Assembly (NCBI RefSeq): GCF_001522545.3
Contig: NC_031768.1
Coordinates: 87,071,666 to 87,135,665, forward strand
Direction: 5' to 3'
DNA from: Parus major
Lineage: Eukaryota; Chordata; Aves; Passeriformes; Paridae
DNA length: 64,000 nucleotides
A model generated the notes under the pieces. That model had not been told where the DNA came from, searched no databases, and saw only the letters and a list, made by a program, of their open reading frames with translations. Below, piece after piece: positions 46,901-59,296 of the stretch (within the stretch, counting starts at the first letter, position 1; each line of letters starts with the position of its first letter). The translations under genes and the position numbers were made by a program.

Positions 46901-49900
46901 TGTTGCAGGATGGTTCTAATGACATTATCTATGCACATAATAAAGTCACTTTATTTTGGAACAACATACTATTATCAGTCTGGTTCATGATAACACATCT
47001 TGGCTGTAAGGACTTTGTTGACAATGACAGTGTACAAATTAGGAACAACACTCACACATTACCAGGTCCTGCATGCTTTTGAAAGCTTTTCCCTGTCTCA
47101 CGCTGTTGGTTACCATGGTTGAGATCTTATCTTCTATAAAATGGCAACCACATTCAATAACTAACTGCTTTCAGTAGGATTGAGAACAATGTGCTCCTAA
47201 GTCAAGGAACTCATCATTGTATGAGGAAAGGCAAAGCTTCAAACAGAAAAGTAGGAGCAAAAAATCCCATTACCAGAACAGATATGAAAGAAGTGAATGG
47301 ACACGTAGAGCATAGACTGCAGAGAAATAATCTGAGCATGATGGAAAGAAATTGAAGAACAGGATACTGTAGGGTGTGAGGAAAATGACTGGGGAATTCA
47401 CAGGAATAAGTGAGGCAGGAAGAGTAGGAAGGGAGCAAGATGTAAGAAAAGAAAGCAGGAGAGAAGGAAGTAGGATGAGACTGCGCAAGTGCAGGAATAG
47501 AGAGAGTAACAGGCAGGACATCCATGCTGGATTCAATAAAGGGAAATGTAGGTAAAATGTGAAAGGGATTAGGAATGAGCAGCCTGGGAAAGAATTAGGA
47601 GAGAGTGAGGCAAAGTAACTGAGTGGATAGAAAAAGTACAGGGAGGAGCAGAAAGGGATAAGAGCCGATTAGCCTACATATTGACAGACAATGTGCCTTG
47701 CTTCTAAATTTGTAAACTCTCGCTTTCGGGTGTAATTATAGGGGCTCTACTTCCTCTGCAGGACCGCAACTCTTGTAGGTCTTTCCAGTTTGTCTCTTAC
47801 ACCTTGCCCTGTACTCCACTCACCGGTACCATGCCAGTTCTCATCCTTCTTGGCCTCCACCTGGTGAGATATAGAGCAGGTGATCTGGAGGTTGGGGAAC
47901 AGGGGGATTCCTTCTGGAGCCTCAAAGTCTGACGCAGGATGAGCAAAGTGGGCGTTGCCACTCAGCAGGATCTGGGGGGCATCGGGCTGTAGCACCACAA
48001 CATAGCCTTCCACATCAGGAATGGAGACACAGGACTCCTCACTGAAACACCTGTAGGACAGCAGTAGAAAACATCAGTTGCCCCAAGCTTCCAACAACAT
48101 CATAAAAGATCGCCTCCTGCCCATTACTTCCAGGAAAGGGAATATCCTGTTTCCAGCAGTCTTCCTAAAGCTTCCCTATAGCCTGCTGCACAAGGCAGAG
48201 ATGTGGTAGGAGTGACACCACTGGGATGTGGTGACTTGATCACATCGATAAACACATAGAAAATTAAAACCCAGTCCACATGCCTGGAACACTGCAAGTG
48301 GAGGAAGAAGCTCTGCATAGGCACTAGGAGCCAGTACTATGGTATCCATCTGGATATTGGATAATTTATCATTTATTTTCAGGAAGATTTTTACCCATTT
48401 TGAGACCATCTTAAAATACAGTTATTTTAAAATACGAAGTGAGTCAGCGTAACTTTAGTCAAAAGAGAGGCAACCCTCCTGCTGAACTCAGCCAGAGGTG
48501 CTGGTTTGCCCACTCACTTGACAGCTGTGGTGAGCCTGAGTGGCCGGACCCCAGGGGTAGCAAAGCGCAGTGAATTCATGTAAGCCACGTGCTGGATTGC
48601 GTGGTTGAAGGTTTCCACATCATCACCCTCCAAGGTGAGCAGGGACTGAGAGGGGTTCACATGAACCTAGAGGTGGAAGAAAAGAAAACACTCATGGTTC
48701 CTTGGCAAATGACAGGAATGCAGGCTGAGAGAGACACATAGGAGAAAGGTGGGGAGCTGTCTGAGGTGGGGGAGCAGGCAAAGTCCTGGGAAGCAAGGCT
48801 GGGGAGGAGAGTGGAGGAGACCCATGCAAGCTGGGCAGATGGGCATACCTTCATCCCTTTGCCCAGACTGTCGAAGTCACTGTAATCAAGCCCCTCACGG
48901 CAGGCATACAGGCATTCAATAACCTCCCGGCTCTCCAAGCTACCAGGGCGCACAGTGAAGCCAGCCAAGTAACCATGGAAGTAGTGGTGTATCGACAGAG
49001 GATCTCCTGAGGGAAACATGGGAGGTGGAGGGTGTGAGAGACGGGGCGAGGAAGAGAGCAAAACCACAGAAGCAACAGTGTGAGGGCCATGCAGAGGTAA
49101 GGGAGGTAGAGGCATACAGAGGGGGGCATGGAAAAGCCCAGACAACAAAAGCAACAATGTGAGGGACATACAGATGTTAAGGGAGGTAGAGAGGGACAGA
49201 GGGTTGCACAGAATATGGAAAAGCAAAGGCAACAAGAAGACAGGGGATACTGAAGAAAAGAGATGAAAATTGTTGAAATTCCAGATGGGGGAAATTGAGA
49301 AAAGCAGACCAACAAGAAGACAAGGGCAGTGAATGGTGGGTAGCATAGAGAAGTTTCTGTCAAACTGCTGAATGCCAGACGGAAACAATTTCTTGTCCCC
49401 TTCTCACTCTGCTTCCTGTGAGGGCTTGTAAAAGAAACTACACATTCCGCAGATAGTTCGGGATGAGGTGACATCTCCTGATGTCTCTAATGGCTATTGT
49501 GCTCTTCAGAGACCAGCTTTAATGATCAGGCACAAGTACTCTTTCTCCACACAAAAAGCATACTCCAACTCTCAAAGCAGGCTGCAATCCTTCCATCAGC
49601 CTTTTCATGCTCCACAGGTACCAAGGTATCAAGGACCAATCTGCCAAATAAGGGGTTTCCTCCCAAGGCGGTGGGAGGTGGCAGGACAGGACTGGGGAAG
49701 CTGTATGAGGAAGGCACCATGCAAGAAGCGACAGTCATGCACGGTCAAGATGGGGAGAGACCCATCTTCTTTCTCCCTACCTTGCACAGAATCAGTGGTG
49801 TTCTCGCCTCCTTTGGTTTTCTCTTTGTTTTTCTCCTCTGCAAAAGGAGAACATCTGGATGAGCAACAAGGCACTGGAAGATGGTAATTACAGGGTTAGA

Positions 49901-52900
49901 CAAGTATCTACACAAGGGCCTGTATTGGCCAGTCCACAAGAGCAACTCTGTGCCAAGCATCCTTCAGCCCTAGAGGCAGCACATCACAGATGACAGAGGG
50001 CAGAGTTCCTCTCAAGAAGCGGATGGTGAGACTGTAACTGACTTAAGGGAGAAACTATGCAGTTTTTCAATCCTTTCCCAATGTTATCTGTTTCGGGAAT
50101 TAGCCATGTTCACAAGAAGCTATGTTCTCAACATCCCTTAGAGACTCAGCTCCAGGAGAGGGTCCCAAGCTGATCAGTATTGGTTGTCTGCATAATGCCA
50201 ATCAAGAGAGCACAGAGCTGTGGGAAGGTCTCTGACCTCAGAGAAGCAGCAGTACAGCAAAGATTTGATCTTGCTGGAAATTTCCGCTAGAGTGAAGGTA
50301 AGCAGTAGGCAAATTCCTTTAGTTCTGTCCTGCTTCAGTCTAGCAGGAGAACTGAAGGATCTGAGAAATGCAGCCATGCATCTCCACAGAATAGGTTTTA
50401 ATCCAGTAGTGGCCTAACTTTGTTCCTAACCTGATTTTTGTCTTTCAACCCAATTCCAGTACAGAAGGATTTATGACTTTTTCATATAGACCCTCAAGAC
50501 AGAGGAATCCCCATCAACACAATCAGCAGCATAAATAGTACTGCCTGTTTTCTGGTGAAAGGCTTTGATAGAAATGTCAGTCCCAGAATGAGGTACAGAA
50601 TTTCAACTCTCCTCTGCCTGAAAGCTGGTTATCCATTGCATATTCTCTGGCTGTTGTCCAGGAAGCTGCCAGTAACACTTTTCCCTGAGCTGTTATCATC
50701 TTGGTCCAGGAGGAAGGAAGGAGCCACACTAGCTTTGGTGCCAAGGAGGCAAGATGGCTGCAGTGTGGTTTGCATCATTTAGCATTGGGTGGTGTTTCTT
50801 TCACCTCTTCTGGGTCTCCCTCCGGCCCCTTTTTTCCCACATGGGAAGAGCACGGTTTGGGGAGTGGGCACTCACCGGCCCAGCAGGCCCCGATCATGAG
50901 GGAAGGCTCCGGCCGCGGCGGGTGGATGAGGCCGTTGTCGTGGATCAGGGCAGGGTCGTAAGAGACGCCATCCACGTACAGCGTGACTGTGGGGAACTCC
51001 AGGTTGAGGGCGTAATGGTGCCACTCATCGTCGCAGACCTGCGGCAGACGGCAGAGCACGGCGTCAGCAAAGGGCCGGAAGGAGAAGGGACATGGGGAGG
51101 ATGCAAACCCTTCCTCACCTGCTCAAGCTTCCAGAGGAACTTCACAGGCCTCGCACTTTCCAGCAACGGCCAGTAGAGGAAAGAAATCCGGCAGCCATGA
51201 ACAGCCAGAGAGTAGTGCGAGTAGCCATCCTCTGCCAGGGACAAGCACGGGGAGTTACGTGTCACACTCCAAGCAGTCCCACCAGCCAGAACCCAGAAGC
51301 CCACACTGCCACGCATGACTGGCACTCAGCACCATGTGCTCAAAGGAGGCTTGAGCGCTCCGAGGAAAAGGGACACCTAAAGAAGCTGTGTTCCTAAGTT
51401 CCCCTGCCCAAGTCCTGCTTTGGAACATCAGGGACTGACCCCTGCAGGGACAATCCCTTCTAAGGAGTTAAGAGGCAGTGGGCAGAAGTGTCATCACCCC
51501 AGGAGAAGTCTCACCGCTCTGCACTGTACTGCAGATCACCGTCTCCTCTTCCCGCCTGCCTTTGCCGGGCACCACGGCATGCTTCATCCACACGGACAGG
51601 GTGAAGTGGTCACTCAGCCCCTCGTGTCCATTTGGTCCATTCACCACAGGCACCTGGGCAGCCTGGCTGCCATTGAACCAGTAGATGAGGCTGCTGTCCT
51701 GGCTGTAGTGCACCGAGAGCCGCGCCGTCCAGTTTGCTGTGGGGCTAGGCACTGGCAGCAGGTCAATCTCTCCTGAGGCAGCACCTATGGAGAAGGGAGA
51801 GAGTCAGGAATGCTGGCACAGGAAAATAAGGAGCCTGAGAACTGGGGATCAGATGAAGTGGGCACTGGAAGCCTGACTGTAATGTCTCAGTGCATAGGGA
51901 GATGAGGATTTGCCTAAAGTCCTTCTCCTGTCTGGAGAAAAATGGTGACTTTTTGTTCAGTGCCAAGGGAAGTCCCACAGACTCTGCATACTGGGACAAT
52001 GCACAGAAATCTCTGGCTTCCCAGCAAGGAAAGCACAGGCAGTCCCTGACAAAACTAGAAAGTTGTGTTCAGTGCCAGGTTGGATGAGACTCTGAGCACC
52101 CTGGCCTAGTGCAAGGCGTCCCTGGCACTCTGGCAGGGATGTTGGAACTAGAAGATCTTTAAGGTTCCTTCCAGTCCAAACCATTCCATGATTCCACGAG
52201 ATACGGGCAGGAACACCCATTGCCCCTCAATGCAACACACAATCTCGGTGTCCTCCCAGCCCAGTGACCACAGCAGACGTGAGGAATGTGTCCCCTGACA
52301 CCTCTGCGGTGTGAGGCTCAGCTACCACAGTGAACCCCTCCAGAGGAAGGGGCAGGGTGCCGTGCCACAGCCGCCCTCAGCCCAGGAAAGAACCAATTCA
52401 CCACAGAGTTTGCGCAGTGACTTCTCGGAGTAGTTATCCCGGTCACAGCCCTTGGCCACGTGGTTTGTCTGCAGCTCCACCGTGGCCTGGATGTTCCACA
52501 GGGGCTCATCACAGGTCTCCAGGTGAATGGTGGGGAAAAGTGCGAGGCTGCCTGCCCCCGGGGTGTACTCAATCCTCTTGTTCCAGCCTAATGGAAAGGA
52601 GTGAAGGAGAGGGATTAGGAACTGCCAAGGACACAGGGCCAGAACACCTGGCATACACATAAGTGGCATCTATGGACTAGTCCAAATTTTTGGCCCTTTC
52701 CTCATTTACGCAGCTGGCATCAATGCATGGAAAGATTTGCTAGAAGCACAGAGTCCAAGGTGCCAGCTTCTACAGCTGATAGTGCTGTGTCATCACTCTC
52801 TTATCAGGCAAAGTAGGTATTTAGTTGTGTTGATTTCCCCTTCATTCTAATTGACTAAGATGAACCTGCAAGAACACACCACTGCTGGAAAAGCCAAATA

Positions 52901-55900
52901 TCTTCCAGAAGAGAAGAAACAATCTTTGCTGCATACAGTCTGTGAGCCTTATCAAACACATGGCAGTTCACAGTAATCCAAGGAATGATTTTCCAGTGTT
53001 AGAATTTACCTTTCAGTGACTTTGCAACAGACTTAGACATCTGCTGTGTCCCCTGATGGAGATGGGTTGGTGCCAGAACTGAACCATATATATGGGCACA
53101 CAAATTTATACGTGTATATACAAACATTTGTGATGAGGAGGACTGAGTAGTAGCTGAGCAAAAGCAAAGGGAAGAGAAAAATGTGTTTGGAGGTTTCATA
53201 CCCTGCCAACTGGGCTTGCAGGTGGGTTTCACCTGGATTTCCACTTCAGCATCATCAGAAGCCCTCTTCTTTCCACAGTCATAGGCTGTCACTGTGAATT
53301 TGTAGACACGATCCGCACTGTACTGCAGCTTCTCCGTGTTCTCGATGTTCCCTGGTTTGCAAAACAAAGAGATCAAGGTAGAGGACAGGCAGTCTCCTCA
53401 AAGACGTTCCTTCTAAAAATCACTCATATCTTTTATCAGCGACAAAAACAACCAGAAAAGAGTTGAGTCACTCTGCCCGGTGTCACTTTGTAACAAGTTA
53501 CAGCATCCCACAAAATGGATGCTGCTGCTCTCACCAGGACAGATCAGCAGTGCTGGAAAATTTATATATACAACTCTGCCTTCGAATGGGGCTGGCAGAG
53601 AAGGAGCAGAGCAGGAAAACAGGAGTGATGTGCACGTGATGAGTGAGGATTCTTACCATCATTGTCAATGAGGAAGGGAATATTCGGGGTCAGGATCTCA
53701 TAGTAGCAGATCTGGCTGTACTGGGGAGAGCAGTCCCCATCGATGGCCTCCACACGCAGGATGCGGTCATACAGCTTTCCCTCCGTCACTGCCACGCGAT
53801 ACAGCTTCTCCACAAAGACGGGAGCAAACTCATTCACATCGTTTACTCGAACGTGCACCGTGGCCCTGATGCAGAGAGGCATCAATAAGAATTGATGGGC
53901 TGATTAGGAGCCATGCCCTACCTAAATTTCAGAGCAAGCCATTCTTTTAAAGCGCACCACTCTGATTTCCAGCTGTCAAAAGCAAGGACAAGGAAAGACA
54001 CCTTGATTTCAGTGCAGCAATGCTGTCACGCAGGCGCTTGGACAATGGTTTCCATCCACTCAGAAAGAGCAAAAGTAATAACAATGCAATCTAGACCTCC
54101 TACCTATATGCAGCAATGTAAAACACCACTTTTAAAAACTGCTGTCAAACAGCCCTCGTTTCTGTATCACTCGTGTGACAGCCAGTGAACTTTTCTCTTT
54201 GGGTCTTCTTAGCATGTTGAGTTACAATATCATGGCTAGAGAAAAATACTTCTGGCTAAATAAAGTGTTTCCACAGCAACTTTCCTTTGCATTTTTGTCA
54301 CAGATCACATTTTGTGGCATGCAGCAGTGTCTGCATGAACTTACTTGTGTGATTTTTTGGTATTTGCTCCATCAGGTCCCTCTCCACAGTCATAGGCCTG
54401 GATGGTAAATGTGTGCTCCTTATGCGCTTCACAATCCACTGGCTCCTTGGCCCGGATCAGCCCCTCTCCTGTAGCTTTGTCCAGGATCACAGCTTCAAAA
54501 GGTACCCCTGACCCATGAATCCTGAAGCCACAGATTTCACCTGGTACACAGGAAAACAGAGAGGAAGGGGAGAAAGAAAAGGACTGAGGAGAGCACATTA
54601 CACCCTTTGCTTTACTTTCCCATATTTTCTTCCCTTCTAACTTACACTTTCCATTCTCCCCCATTATCATCCTTCATTTTGAGCAGTTTTTGGTTCCCTA
54701 GGAGTTTCTCCTGCTATCCCTTACAGCCATTAATGGTGCAGATTGCCATCTACTGGAGAATACTCCCACGGCAAGGAGTCCTGACCAGCATCATGAAAGA
54801 TTGAAGGTTACAAGGCTCAAGCTACATTTATTAGTGCTACACAGCACCTTGTTTCTCCTCCACATCCCCCAGGGAGGCAAAGCAGGCCATATACTGCAGA
54901 TAGCCAGAGCATGAAGATCCATGATGTCTCATCCACCCACACACGCAGGATGTGCAGAGTACCGCAGGGGAACTGCAGATAGGGTCACCTAAACCCTAAA
55001 ATTCAGCTCACAGGGACCACATTTACTCTCCCAAAGCGGGGGAAGAATGAGTGAGGAAACTCCAGGCATGGCCTAAGCAAGCACTAGGAATACAACCATT
55101 GAAAGCCTCGCCTGTTGTGCTGGGGATTTGTGCTCACTGTGAGGGGATGTAGCACTGCCAAAGAAGTGTGCCCTACCAGCTTTCTCCAGGGCTCACAGAC
55201 ACAGCACTGTGCATGTGATCTTTGAAAATAGCAGAACTGCGTCAAAAAGTAGCTGGCTCCACCCTCAGTTCCTCTCCCTAAGGAAACAGCTCACAGCATC
55301 CTAAATCAAGCTGTGCCCAAATTGCCTCCAGACTTCACTAGGGACCTCCTCCGGAACAAGGTTTGGAGGTGACTGTTTCCTGAAGAGAGGCAGGATCCAG
55401 CACAGGGATGAATGTCACTGTGTCCCTGCCTCTCCTTAAGTCTGTCCCTGCCTCCCACCCTTGGCAGAGCTGTTCCCCACCTACCTGCATAGCGCAGTGG
55501 GGCATCTTTGTCCAGCGCAAAGAGCGGCGGGTTGAGCAGGACGGTGTTGTCGTTCTCCATGACGATGCCCTGATACTCGGCCTCAATCCATGGTTTGTGC
55601 TTGTTTGCTGAGGCAGATTTGGGGTAAGGGATGGAGGACAGGAATGTATTAGCCACCAACTGCAGACTTAGCAGGAAAAGAGAAGCATTTCATCCCCTAG
55701 TGAGTAACAACCAACCCCTCACCACCTTCTTCTCTAGAAATAAAGACGTCTAAAATAGGCTGGGAGAAAAAAAGTTATCTTTATTTAGTTCTACTCATGG
55801 GAGACCTCTTCAGAAACAATGTGTTCCTTCTTGTGTCCTCATTGCTATCCTATTAGAAATAAGTGGAGAGACATCTGTGTGCCCAGAAAAGCTGGAGCAG

Positions 55901-58372
55901 TCAAAAAAAAGTGAGCTGAAGAGGCAGAAGTAGCCTCAGCCTGGAGACAGATTCCAAATACTAAACCCTTTAGCTCAATGAAGCCAGAATGAAAGGATCC
56001 AGCCTACATCTCTTAGGTTATCCCCAGAGGACAATGCAGCCATTATCACTTCTGCCTTGTACCCTCTAGACTAAGGCCCAGGACCTACACAGAGATGCCC
56101 AGGTACACCTTCACTCAGCCATCCTGCAAACATAACAACCTATTCAGAGAGTCCCTTGCTCTTTCCTTCCCCACTCCATGGTGAGCACCATGTTCCTTTG
56201 GCCCCTCCTTGCTAATCCTGTTGGCTGGAGCCCAGCCAGGTTTGGCATGGAGGCAGCAGCCAGCAGGAGGCTCTGAAAAATGTCACAGGCCCAGAAATAG
56301 CAAATTAATCTTTATCACACAGGCTCCAGGGCAGGGAAAGGGAGAAATAAAGGGGTGGGGGGGAGGGGAGGGGATAGGAGGGGAGTGAGGGAAAAAAAAT
56401 CATTACAAATTACAAACCCCTCCCCCATGCCCACTCCCTGCCAAATGGGCCTCAGAGATTATATTACATGGCCTAGTTACAACCCCCATTCCCAGATAAT
56501 CCCCCACTCTCCCACCCCCTGGAGACCAAGATTTATTACAACCCAGCAATACTTTGAGCACAGCATGGCTCAGAGCTGGTGGGGAGTGGATACAGAGCCA
56601 TTCCCCTCAAGGGCACTACTTCCAATATGTTGAATCCATCCTCTGCAGCACAGTGTCCTCTGAAAGGCCATACTGGCATGGCCTCATGTGTTGACTCGGA
56701 AGAGGCAGCATCCTGTGCAAGCAAGGATTTTGGGGCCAGGGGGTGCTGCCAGGGGTGGCTGGGGGGCCAGCAGGCAGGGTGACAGGTCAGCGAGGGGATG
56801 TCCCAGCAGGATCCAGCCTGGTGTGGCAGCGAAGAGCGTGGGTTGGCACTTCTCCACCACCGTATTGATTGAGATTATAAAGCATTGCGTAGGAAATCCA
56901 GAGAAACATCCATCCTGCTCAGTATGCAGGTGGAATCCTCCCTGTGTGCAAGTGCCCGCGTCTCCCCCTGCCCCTCCATTGTCCCCACCGGATTCCATTC
57001 TGCTCTGGCCCTATCCATGCGCCACACCACCGAGGTGGGGATCCAGAGCTATAAATGCCAAATGTGCCCTGTTGCTGGGGTAACAAGCTGATGGTACAGA
57101 GATAAATCCTTTGCTGCATCCACCTGCAACTTGGGAATCACCAATCTGATTTCTCGGGAAATGAGTTGTTGGAGAATAGAAAAACATTTCAGGAATATTT
57201 TTAGGATACAGACTCCTACCAGGATACAGACTCCTACCACCTTCAAGAAAGCTCCCGTCAATCTAACATAATTTGCCAAAGGTGGGTAGATGTTTCCGAG
57301 TGCAAATTCACAAAGGAGAGGGAGGATCCAGAGCATGAGGGGCCTTTCCTTGCCACCGAGCCCCATGGAAGCAGAGCAGAACAAATAAATGCCCCTGCCA
57401 ATGTCAGGGTACACACAGCTCTGCGGTGCACCCGCCCCATAGCCCTGACTCTTCCAAGGCACGGAAAGCACCCCGAGGTGTCACATTCCCCGATGAGCCC
57501 AGAGTCCCTCAAATGTTTACAGATCTTCCCACCCTGTCAGATTACCGACACACTGACTCCGCTCGGATGAATCTCTCACGCTTGTCTCTACAGCCACAGA
57601 TCTAGAAACCTACATCTTTCTCCATCACTCTGTGTGCTCGGAGAACATCTGCATTCAGAACGTTACAGCTGTAGCGCTGGGGTGGTTTGGGGGTCTTTTA
57701 TCTTTATCACATAAAATATATTAAATCGACCTGCATCGTTAATCCATAACTATACTTAAACAGCTCCTATTGACAGATCGTAGATGGGTGAACTAGGACT
57801 GAAAGATGGAGCTAGGGAATGTGTTTTATGAACTGCAGGGGTCTGTGGAGAAACAACACATTCTCTCTCAGCGCGCTAGGGAAGGGATGGGAATCTAAAC
57901 CCACCCAGTGATAACTAAACAAAAGCAAGACAAGTGGATGGAAAAGGGGAAAACGCAAGGGGAGCGCTAGGAGACGAAAGAACGGAGAGGGAAAAAAAAG
58001 CGGTGGTAGGATGACAGATGGACAAAGTAGAGAATGGAGATGGGATAGCATAAGGGCGCCCGAAGGGGCGAGGAAAGCCGGGGCCACCGGGGACCGCGGA
58101 GATGCCCCGACAGAAACGTGCCGGGCGAAGGCGGCGGGCAGCGCGGAGCCGCACCGCCACCGCGGGGGCGGATGGACGAGCCGCGGCCAACGTGTCCCTC
58201 CAGAGCCCCTCGGCGGGGGCTGCCGGTGGGTCCCAGCGGAGCGCCCGCCGCCGCCCGGGACCGTGCCCGCGGCGCTCCGCCGCTCACCTTTGTTGGAGGC
58301 GCTGCCGGGCAGCGCGGCGCAGAGGCAGAGCAGAGGGAGGAGGACGGCGGCGCGGGGCCGAGGGTCGCCCAT
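43940..58372 (-). CDS. CLSTN3: Calsyntenin-3
   Basis: A type I membrane cadherin-family protein of the postsynapse. Exons, in transcript order: 58372-58288, 55607-55485, 54540-54345, 53865-53657, 53351-53202, 52587-52402, 51784-51515, 51231-51119, 51038-50876, 49837-49781, 49006-48849, 48666-48518, 48050-47824, 46731-46561, 46185-46040, 45910-45775, 44412-44195, 44110-43940. They sum to 2,928 nt, or 975 aa (human 956), and phases agree at every junction. In order: a signal peptide (MGDPRPRAAVLLPLLCLCAA), two cadherin repeats (about 35-255; VNDVNEFAPVFVEKLYR), a LamG-like domain (about 320-570; SDHFTLSVWMKH, DDEWHHYALNLEF), a conserved juxtamembrane ectodomain, a TM helix (about 848-873) and a cytoplasmic WDDS kinesin-light-chain motif at 906-909, ending HRY. 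The 57-nt exon 49,781-49,837 encodes the charged EEKNKEKTKGG linker and can be skipped in frame. Intron 1 is 2.7 kb. Confidence 0.97.
49781..49837 (-). other. CLSTN3: 57-nt microexon of CLSTN3
   Basis: Flanked by acceptor TTTTGCAG and donor G|GTAGGGAG. It encodes 19 residues (EEKNKEKTKGGENTTDSVQ) that follow GACWA and precede GDPLSIHHYFHG. Its length is a multiple of three, so skipping keeps the frame. The human protein has a similar linker (EEKNKEKEKGDNSTDTTQ, from memory). The entire exon is absent from long open reading frames and is visible only from splice signals and homology. Confidence 0.88.
52079..52197 (+). mobile_element. CR1 3'-end fragment in CLSTN3 intron 6
   Basis: It runs from 'gttggatgagactctgagcacc' to 'aaggttccttccagtcc' and ends 'aaccattccatgattcca', the standard CR1 3' terminus. 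It is antisense to CLSTN3. Confidence 0.85.
55620..58270. other. CLSTN3 intron 1
   Basis: No coding exon is seen inside. It includes a G-rich tract at 56,340-56,395 (repeated gggg runs, G-quadruplex-prone on the plus strand), an exact 18-bp tandem duplication (aggatacagactcctacc) at 57,203-57,238, and a GC-rich end that belongs to the CpG island. Confidence 0.6.
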
Positions 58373-58493
58373 CGCGGCGGCGGCGGGTCCCGGCAGGACC
58401 CACGCCCTCGCTCCCGCGGCGGCGGCGCGCAGGGACGGTGGCACCTCCGGCAGCCGCTCCGCGCCCCGCCCGGCCCCGCCCCGCACTGCAGCA

Positions 58494-58501
58494 TGACGTC
58501 A
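58494..58501. promoter_or_regulatory. CLSTN3: Consensus CRE palindrome upstream of CLSTN3
   Basis: TGACGTCA, the full 8-bp CREB/ATF site, lies 122 bp upstream of the CLSTN3 start codon. A CCAAT box (plus strand, 58,521-58,525) follows about 20 bp away. Position and perfection suggest a core promoter element. Confidence 0.65.
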
Positions 58502-58556
58502 CGGGCGGCGGGGGGCGCAGCCAATGCGCGCGGCCGCCGCGCCAGGTGCCGCGGGA

Positions 58557-58560
<4 letters not shown>

Positions 58561-58625
<65 letters not shown>

Positions 58626-58637
58626 GCGGGATGCGGG
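58561..58637. repeat. GATGCGG heptamer tandem array
   Basis: Nine exact head-to-tail copies of GATGCGG (58,561-58,623), then a GAGCGG variant and one more GATGCGG. Because 7 is not a multiple of 3, all three frames read as the same cycling peptide (for example DAGCGMR), a repeat signature and not a protein. It lies in the CLSTN3-RBP5 promoter gap and is likely to vary in copy number. Confidence 0.95.
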
Positions 58638-59296
58638 CGGGACGCGCCGGCCGCTCCTCGCCTCCCCGCTGCGGGCCAGGAGGTCCGCGGAGCGCGCCGA
58701 AGGCTACGGGCGCCCGCCCGGGGAGGGGGGAAGCTTCGACACCGGGGCGGCTGCTGAGGGATAAGGAGGGCGTGGAGATAGGGGGGATGCGAGGGGCTTG
58801 CAGACCGCACCGGGAGCCCGGGCTCGGGATGGGCAGGGCAGAGCTGCCAGCCTGCCGCCGCCTCTCCTCGACGGGGTGTCCGCGCCGTGGGGAGCGCAAG
58901 CCGGGGCACTGCTCCGACGAAGCTCGCAGCCGCCGGACTCGCGGTGTGAGGAAGGGCCGGGGAGGGAGGGTTCCTTGCCGCTGGTTGGAAGTCCAGAGTT
59001 TAATACGAGCAGCCCCCGAGGAGGGAGGAGGGTGAGGAGGTGACCCGCCGTCCCTACGTCCTGCCCAGCCGAGGCGGAGATGCTGGAGCAGGGGCCGTCC
59101 CGGCCCTTTCCGCGCCCCCCGGCGCGGGGACTCTTACTGCGGCGGGGGGCGCGGGGATCGGGCCGCCCCGCAGCGCTCCCCGCACGGCGGGAGAGCGACC
59201 GGCCCGCCCGGAGAGCCAGCTTGGTCCCGGCTCCTCGCCCGCCCGGCTGCCTGCGCTCTTTTCTCCGCGCCGTCCGCCGCGTCCCTCTGCCCCGGG

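Noticed and set aside
48657..49388. 243-codon minus-strand frame in the CLSTN3 region
   Set aside because: It is one genuine exon (49,006-48,849) flanked by intron read-through rich in Leu/Ser/Pro.
58118..59035. A 305-codon open frame through the CLSTN3-RBP5 CpG island, and a 310-codon frame opposite it
   Set aside because: Stop codons are rare in this GC-rich DNA; the frames cross the heptamer array and CLSTN3 exon 1, and show low-complexity Arg/Pro/Gly/Ala composition.
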